A DNA stretch of 64,000 nt from Branchiostoma floridae. Its lineage: Eukaryota; Chordata; Leptocardii; Amphioxiformes; Branchiostomatidae. Made by a program: the position numbers and the translations under genes. Shown here in pieces: positions 57,727 to 64,000 of the stretch. The stretch lies in NCBI RefSeq assembly GCF_000003815.2, contig NC_049984.1:9387952-9451951 (forward strand), given 5' to 3'. Position 1 is the first letter of the stretch; each line of letters opens with the position of its first letter. The notes beneath the pieces are model-generated. The model saw nothing but the letters and a program-made list of their open reading frames with translations, ran no database searches and was not told the origin of the DNA.

Positions 57727-59651
57727 CTAATCTGAATCTGAATCCGATTGGTTTGCTTCCGGCAAGAGCCCGACACTGACCAAACTATCAATTCTCAGTA
57801 TCTGCTGCAGCACTTGGACAACATGACACAACAAGAGATACTTGGCGCTGATTGGCTCATACACTGGAGCAGCAGCATTTGAATCCATCAACTGTCCTGA
57901 GTAGCCATCAATTCCTGCACATTCCATCTTGGTTGCCCTGGCAAGTAGCCTTGGAAAAGAGTTCATGCTAGATTTTGGAATGTTCGAGTTTGCATGTAGA
58001 GTTCTTGGTACACTCAGAACAGCCTCACTCAGAACTTTACAAGCTACAGAAAACTTTGAGTCTCTTGTATGATCTGCATGCTCATGTAGACATCTGTTAA
58101 CTAGCATCTCAAATGTACCACCACCAAGCAGCAGACTGGGTTTGACACCACAGTTTGTCCAGTCATAAAAAGAGCCTTTCAGCAAACTATCATCTACACT
58201 TTTCTGTAGATGACAAGTACTGTTAGTGACATCTAACCACATTCTGACAACCTTCAATGCATTGTGCATAGCATTTGTAAACAGCTTACAGAGCCCTGAA
58301 TTTGGGCCACATATAATTCCTTGTACAGCTCTCATGCCACTGCCTTCTTTAAGTCCAATGTGCACATATCTGTTCTGTCCACAAGTGATCTGCTTGCAAA
58401 ACTTAGCTTGTCCCACATGTATAGAATCAACGTCCCAACTCGAGACAATCAAGGGTTGCAGAGAGGACAACCTGCGGAGCCTTTGCAGCTCCTCCTTTGG
58501 AATGTGGTGCACAACAGAGATGTTAGAAGCTTTGCACAAGTATAGCGCCATGTCTGATACATGTTCAGAAGTCAGTAGTATATTCACTCCCTTAGATGCC
58601 AATTCCTTGATTATGGCTTGCACTGTCTGTTGTTTCCATGAATGGACAACAGAAAGTTCCTCTTCGTTCCTCACATACAATGTTGAAGGTGCTTCTGTCT
58701 TGCTTGGCTCTAGGGGAGTTTCAAGGATTGCAAAGTTTATGGAGTCTTTATGATCGGCTTTCACAGCAAAGTCTCTTAGTAAGATTATCCCATCAACAAC
58801 ATGTGAAGAAGAAACAGGCTTTCCTGGCACCTCTAGCCATACTAACTCAAAGTCATCAATCAGCTGCAGTACAGCTGTGGACAAATCCTTTACATCCGCA
58901 GCTGTCTTAAAGACTACACTACAAACAATCTCAGTCAGGATTTCAACGACTCTTGCTGTAAACTTGCCACTTAAAAATGTGTTTACAATGTTTAGGAAGT
59001 ATTCTCTCACTTGTAGAAGATTATCAAAATCTGTGACAACAGCGTGTTTTAGAATAGTAGGATGGACAACTTCAGGGAAAGTGTGGTCGAGGAGTCTGGA
59101 AAAAGCCTGGCTCATCTGTATGCACAGCTTTTGCACCTGCCCTTTCTGCACCTGGTCTTTTATGTGTGATTGATTTGTTTCTTTCTCACAAATGTTGCAT
59201 ATTGTTTGAAGGGCTTCTCTGAGTATGAGGAGAAAAGTTTTTGTTCCATCTCCAGTGACGGCGTGATGTGATTGGACGGCATCCATGATGAGGTTCCCTA
59301 TTGGATGGGAGAGATGGAGAGACTTGATGATGGTACTGCCATCTGAGGTGATCAGCACCTGGGAAGAAAATAAACGTGGAAGTCATATTTCTACTTATTG
59401 TGATCAAGTACAGTTATCTTTTTACAAGCAGCATACTGGTAGTTTTCTTTCTGCATGTAGAATGTATGAGTCCCTTATAAGTTATAACAGGGACTTACTA
59501 GTACCTCAAACTATCATTGAAAATGAAATGACAGACTTACACAGAGCTCTGGCCTTTTTATACACAATCTACTACAACATATATATCTTTTGTTATATAT
59601 CTATATATCTATCTATATATATATATATATCTATATATCTATCTATATCTA

Positions 59652-59731
<80 letters not shown>

Positions 59732-60057
59732 AGTTTTGCTGTATTCTTTTAGTGTGTTAATGTTATATGTATAACAGGTTTCTTATATGTATAATGGGTT
59801 TCATACTTGAAATAAAGAATATCAGTATCAAACATAAAGATATGTAGGACATTTCAATAATACTCAAAATCTAAGGACTTGCCTATTGTTGCCATAGGTG
59901 TTAAGTCCTAGCCTTATGTTCACACACAACTGACCTGTCCTGTAGCCGTGCTGATCATGTTGTGCAGAGCGTTGGGGCCGAAGGACCCCTGCAGAATGCT
60001 GCAGAGGGTGTGACAGATGGATGCTGCAGTCCTGATGTCAACACTCACACAGGACAT
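57727..60057 (-). CDS. BBS10: BBS10: chaperonin-like Bardet-Biedl syndrome 10 protein
   Basis: Two exons, complement of 60057-59935 and 59358-57727, give 584 residues; vertebrate BBS10 is about 720 and carries a longer insert. BBS10 is a group II chaperonin relative that with BBS6, BBS12 and CCT assembles the BBSome for cilia. The chaperonin equatorial start is visible ([35 protein letters not shown], and the GDGT loop at 77-80). BBS10-specific blocks are [32 protein letters not shown] and [18 protein letters not shown], then [19 protein letters not shown], and the acidic end DSDSD as in vertebrates. The ATG has a perfect GCCACC context. BBS6 (MKKS) and BBS12 were considered, but the C-terminal blocks fit BBS10 better. 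Confidence 0.88.
59592..59728. repeat. (TA)n / (ATCT)n microsatellite in BBS10 intron
   Basis: A long pure AT run of about 80 bp preceded by 'tatctatatatctatc' units. Confidence 0.97.
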
Positions 60058-60443
60058 GGTGGCAGCTGTGGCCAGGCTGCAGCAAGGAGCCTGTCACCTG
60101 AAATCTGAACACATTTTATTGCTGAATACATGGGGAATGACAAGTCGATATAAGCTACTAGTATCACATACTGAATCTGAAAAAAGAGTATGATTGAATC
60201 TGCTGCATGTAATACACATGTACATGTACTGGATATCTAAAAACTCAAAGCCATAGCTCAACCTTTAAACAATAGATCTAGAGTTTCTCTTTTAAACATT
60301 ACTTACACATTGTGTTGTCATTCCTTTCTTGCTCTATTTGTACAGTGAAATCTATTGGATAGTGCTTCAATTTTGTAGTCTCATCCTTCATTGCTATGAT
60401 TTTTCGAACTTACATCTGCCCATATGAGAACGACTAACCGTGA

Positions 60444-61262
60444 CTAAGAGTGCAACATTTGGAAGAGTTCTGTCAAAATCCACGGCCAAGGCAGCCATAG
60501 ATGATACAGCCTGAGTGACGAGGCATGTGTCACCACAGGAGAGAAGGGCTCTGTCTTCCCCCTGCTGACAGCACCCAGGTACAGTCTCTGCTGGGAGCTG
60601 CACTTCTGGCACTGCGGGTAGAACGCAGGGGACGAGTACTTGGCCCTTTTGTTGTCCCTGAACGCTGCCTCGTAAACTGCTAATGGTGGCTGATGATCTG
60701 CTATAAACCTTCCTCCTACCAAGATTCCGATCTTCTCCTTCAGTTTCATCTTCTGGAAAACTTTGCCGTAGGAAGTCTTCAGGCCTCCAAACTTTGCACC
60801 GCAGGAGTGGCAACCATACTTCCTACCAAGCTGTTGGATATGGACTTTCTGGGTTTGATTGGCATACTTTAAAGATGCTGGCAATGCCTTCTTGCCAAAG
60901 GCACCTGGATGTAAAAGATGGCTTGGCAAGATGTTTTTGAACCGTCCACCTAAGAGTTTGAAAGTCCCACATGTTAATGCTACAGCAGTTGGGGCGGCAA
61001 CTAACGATGCTTGGTCTGAAAGTGAAACATCTAGTTTATACCCCTGAAATTTTCTGACGCCGAAATAAGTAGATGTTGCCACTAGTCCTGCAGCTGCTAC
61101 GGCACTAAGTCCAGCTAATGGTGCACAAATTCTGTTGCATGTCAGCCTCAAGGGTGCACAACAGAGATGCTGTATTGCACCTAGTGAGAGGGGAAAGGCA
61201 GACATCCCTGCCAGAACTGGTGCTGAGCTCGTAAGGGTTGCTTCTCGCACTTGTGACTTCAT
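60444..61262 (-). CDS. Uncharacterised one-exon protein with CxxC...DHxPP...CxxC (HNH-like) pattern
   Basis: An intact 272-codon frame. The N-terminal half is hydrophobic and Ala/Cys-rich (LSAVAAAGLVATSTYFG at about 52-68 and ASLVAAPTAVALTCG at about 85-99), perhaps membrane-associated. The second half is basic and holds C151-x2-C154 (GCHSCGAKFG), D189-H190 in FIADHQPP, and C218-x2-C221 (FYPQCQKCSS). Two CxxC pairs around a DHxxP box resemble the zinc-bound treble clef of HNH nucleases; I infer similarity, not activity. I do not recognise a named family, though I believe related proteins occur in other animals. It has no introns, unlike its neighbours. It is on the same strand as BBS10, whose start is 387 bp downstream. 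Confidence 0.6.
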   Translation of the reverse strand: MKSQVREATLTSSAPVLAGMSAFPLSLGAIQHLCCAPLRLTCNRICAPLAGLSAVAAAGLVATSTYFGVRKFQGYKLDVSLSDQASLVAAPTAVALTCGTFKLLGGRFKNILPSHLLHPGAFGKKALPASLKYANQTQKVHIQQLGRKYGCHSCGAKFGGLKTSYGKVFQKMKLKEKIGILVGGRFIADHQPPLAVYEAAFRDNKRAKYSSPAFYPQCQKCSSQQRLYLGAVSRGKTEPFSPVVTHASSLRLYHLWLPWPWILTELFQMLHS

Positions 61263-61964
61263 AGTTATAATCCTGAGTTGTCAAATGGTGAGGCCAAAGT
61301 GTTTGCTTATGATCACCAACATCCTTGTGACCACTGACCATCACTGCCACCCAACCTCTTGCCTTGGTCCTTGGTCATCCTATAAATTGTTGGTCCTCCT
61401 TGGTCAAACTTTCTTTCACTCAAAGTTTTTGTGATGAGAATTTGCACAAGCTCATAATAATTTTTTGCTCGATATTCTTATACATGTACTAAAGCTCTAA
61501 TACTAAGGCTCAAACTGAGATACACAGAACCATCCTGGAACCAAGGACACAAAGGGGTACCCTGCGCAATGTTCGCCACTCACCTTCCGACAGCTCCAGC
61601 TGACTAGGATGTACTTCCGGGGTTACAGGGAAAACTCATAATAGTCACTAAATGGGGATGCATTATGCAGAAGACAACCGCGTTAAAATCGAGACTAAAA
61701 TCTAAATAGTATCTTAATAAGATTCTCTTTATGCCTTTACCATCTTTTTACATTCTATTTATAACGTTAATTGCCATATTCATACACATTACACCCCTAC
61801 CCAAGACACACAATGAGTTTTCCCTAAATTCTGCTCCCGCCCTGACGCCTGCGCAGTGGCAGACCCGGGAACTTTGACAGAAAAATGGCGGCTTCTGCAG
61901 ATTCTAGGATGATTCGTCAAATGAAGTCACTTATTTACCACGTCTGAAACACACAAGAACCACC
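61263..61964. promoter_or_regulatory. Divergent promoter region with YY1-type site
   Basis: Between the HNH-like gene (-) and the exon at 61965 (+). It contains 'cctgcgcagtgg' (61849-61860, NRF-1-like half) and 'aaaaatggcggc' (YY1-type, about 61882-61893). The ATG inside the YY1 word starts a 20-codon upstream frame (MAASADSRMIRQMKS..., stop before 61965). Confidence 0.45.
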
Positions 61965-62008
61965 ATGCCGCTACTTGGGAAAAGTCAGGACGCCAGAGAG
62001 TTCAAACG
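61965..62008 (+). CDS. Probable first coding exon of an unidentified gene (continues beyond window)
   Basis: ATG in a strong context (ACCACCATGC) opens MPLLGKSQDAREFK, followed by a strong donor (C|GTACGT). A short ATG-containing exon directly downstream of a YY1/NRF-1-type CpG promoter is a typical gene start. The following exon is not found in the remaining 2 kb, so the gene cannot be named. Confidence 0.5.
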
Positions 62009-64000
62009 TACGTACTCTACTCTACTTTAGGCATTTTTGAACACCATTTTCGATGTCATATAATAAATTTTATATTATGATATGAATGGGAGGGGTATTT
62101 TTGTCTTTCGCCGCGCTTCCGCGGCGAAAGGCAATCAGACTGATATTAGATTGCTGTCCGTCTGTCCGTCCGTCCGTCCGTCCGGGTCGACCATGCCATA
62201 CCGTGCTAGCGAGATATTCTACCCTGCAGATTCGATGGTATTGCCAAAGGCCATGCAAGTACTAGTATGTATGACATACGTATCGGCCTGCCATGAATGT
62301 GCTGCTTGGTTTATGCATGGCTTATTAGCAGGAATAAAGGACCTGCAATGTGCCCTGCACAACGTATTTGTAGACGTCTATTCAACCAAAGACCTCCGCG
62401 ATTCAACTTGTACTATATCTGCAAGGTAAAGAGAAAACATTTAGGTATCTTTGCGTACGTGTATTCGATGGATATCAGTCACACTTCGTTTCTCTTAGTG
62501 AACGCGGCGCGTACGAAAGGGTCCAAACGTTGTGGTGTCTTTCCTCCCAGTAGGTAGGGGTAGGTTGGACCTTATGATTAGGCGGTCGAGAAACACTGGG
62601 CAAGTTCCAAGGACGTTATTGTCCTTGGCAAGTTCAGAGCATAACAACGTTACAATGCCAGCAGTTGAAGGAAATCTTCATCTCACAATCTGTCACTACC
62701 ACACAGCAATATTGCAATGTAATTGTGGAATATAGCGTTTTTTGTGTGCGTAGAAATGTAAAAGAAATTTTCTTTGACACGGGTGGGCGCAAAGCATCAT
62801 GGGGCAGCAAAGAAAGTAGATAGCGGGGAACCCCCTACAGCTGTAGGATCAACCAATCAGAGGTGCGTATTGCGATCACGTGCACGTCTTAGCTAGCTGC
62901 AAGCGTAAAAAATCCTGGAATTGGGCGGGCAGTCTTCAATCCCAGTGTCAAAGATATTTCCACGGCTTGCGGAGCTAGCGGCAATGCGAAAAAAATCCTC
63001 GGCTTGCGCTGAGGAACTGGGCGGGCAGTCTTCAGTCCCAATGCCGTCGACTGGACAGCGGCGAGCACGTCGCTAGCTCGTGAAACACACAATGACGTAA
63101 TTGCTGTTTGTTTTACTAGGGGTGAAACCGTCATTTCACCATGTTTCACTCTTTTGTCACGTAGGTGCAATATTTGCTTTCACCCTTCCATATTTACATG
63201 GGAACAATGCGAATCCGGGTGACACATTTTCACCGTGTTTCACCAACATTCACCCATTATGTGCCATTTTCACCGTACGCCGTGTGGTAATGATCAAGGA
63301 GGTTAAAAAGAGATGGTAGTTGCAATGGAAAGAGATCCTAAAATCTTCCTAAACTTCAACCTACACAAGAACAGCATCGGCTGTCCCGACATAGACAGGA
63401 GAAAAGCAAGGTAAGGGGTGGACACAATAAACTATACAGCAAAATATCACTTTTAGCAAGGAGGTTAACCTCCTTGCTTTTACTAGTTTTAGTCCTTCTT
63501 TAACCTCCTTGCTTTTAGTCTTCAGATGCGCCATATGCATGACGGGTAAAATGTTGATTTGTACCTGTTTTTACAGATTTCATGTTTTTAAGAAACTGAC
63601 AAATGTCGTAAGTGTTGTCCAAAATTTAACATTATTTGGCGAATATCCACAGTATTTGTTGTAGCATTCTAAAGCTATGAAAACTTCATAACTAAATAAA
63701 ATGATAACATGCTCTTGGCCACAAAAGAAGTGACCAACAGTAATTATATTGTCTGGCTATGTTACATTTGCTATTTGACCTGAAGTCCAAATTTCTGGAG
63801 AATCATTATTTGTTTGATTGTTTGGTTGTTTGGAGGTTTGGTTGTTGAACCTCATATTTAAAACAAGGAGAGTTTTCGGTTTTTACAGTGAGTAGGTTAG
63901 TTCCAGTGCCACAAAGCCTGTGTCTACATCAAACATGTGTCTAGTTGTAACATATCCTGATTACCCCAAAACTCGCTCATTTTTGCATTCCCTTTCCTTA
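62009..64000 (+). other. Repeat-rich sequence, probably first intron of the gene starting at 61965
   Basis: It contains the hairpin 'tttcgccgcgcttccgcggcgaaag' type sequence near 62103-62127, a (CCGT)n run (about 62155-62183), a direct repeat 'gggcgggcagtcttca' (about 62924 and 63020), the recurrent word 'tttcaccgtgtttcac', and the palindrome at 63455-63478. No exon seen. Confidence 0.5.
63455..63478. repeat. Perfect 24-bp palindrome around 'aaggaggttaacctcctt'
   Basis: Exactly self-complementary with the centre at GTTAAC. Related half-copies lie close by ('caaggaggttaaaaag' at 63294 and 'tttaacctccttgcttt' at about 63499), and the same word forms the hairpin at 50842-50869. Confidence 0.9.

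Noticed and set aside
59285-59752. Plus-strand frame of about 155 codons ending in Tyr-Ile repeats
   Set aside because: It is antisense to BBS10 exon 2 and then runs through the TA microsatellite.
60394-60813. Second minus-strand frame overlapping the HNH-like gene
   Set aside because: It overlaps the longer frame, lacks a motif, and breaks the CxxC...DHxPP...CxxC pattern.

Overview
This is a eukaryotic window, most likely from a lancelet (Branchiostoma-type cephalochordate). The genes are intron-rich with GT-AG junctions and read as single-copy orthologues of vertebrate genes (sphingosine kinase, BPHL, SmB, AP4B1, NELFCD, BBS10). Introns and spacers are full of short fold-back elements and of AT-rich repeats built around 'ttatgcaaatta'. 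The species call is an inference from gene content and style. There are two runs of N, at 5689-5788 and 19536-19736.

Layout. 1-1546 (+): the 3' part of an HSDL2-like short-chain dehydrogenase without an SCP2 domain. 3692-13440 (-): a complete five-exon sphingosine kinase with a 5.7-kb first coding intron loaded with fold-back repeats. About 14.87-25.09 kb: a transposon block. Its core is a three-exon Helentron-type Rep-helicase gene (15797-22016, -) with a C-terminal EEP endonuclease. It is flanked by a dispersed AT-rich repeat family with terminal hairpins. 25.1-28.4 kb: no confident gene. 28402-32062 (+) and 32500-36858 (-): two convergent paralogues, each with signal peptide, CUB, LDL-receptor class A, one membrane helix and a cytoplasmic tail.

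From 38.2 to 62 kb there is a compact housekeeping cluster. BPHL (-) and SNRPB (+) are head-to-head across 284 bp. SNRPB and AP4B1 (-) are tail-to-tail. AP4B1 and NELFCD (+) are head-to-head across 444 bp. NELFCD and BBS10 (-) are tail-to-tail. Next comes a one-exon gene of unknown function with a CxxC...DHxPP...CxxC pattern (60444-61262, -), then a probable first coding exon of a further gene (61965, +). The last 2 kb is repeat-rich non-coding sequence.

The cellular genes are not a pathway. They cover lipid signalling, mitochondrial ester hydrolysis, splicing, trans-Golgi sorting, transcription pausing and BBSome chaperoning, and the arrangement looks like ordinary close packing with shared promoters. 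The items most worth a second look are the Helentron and its possible ends, a spacerless perfect 106-bp palindrome in a BPHL intron, the inverted CUB/LDLa pair with a mucin-like insert inside one CUB domain, and the HNH-like orphan gene.
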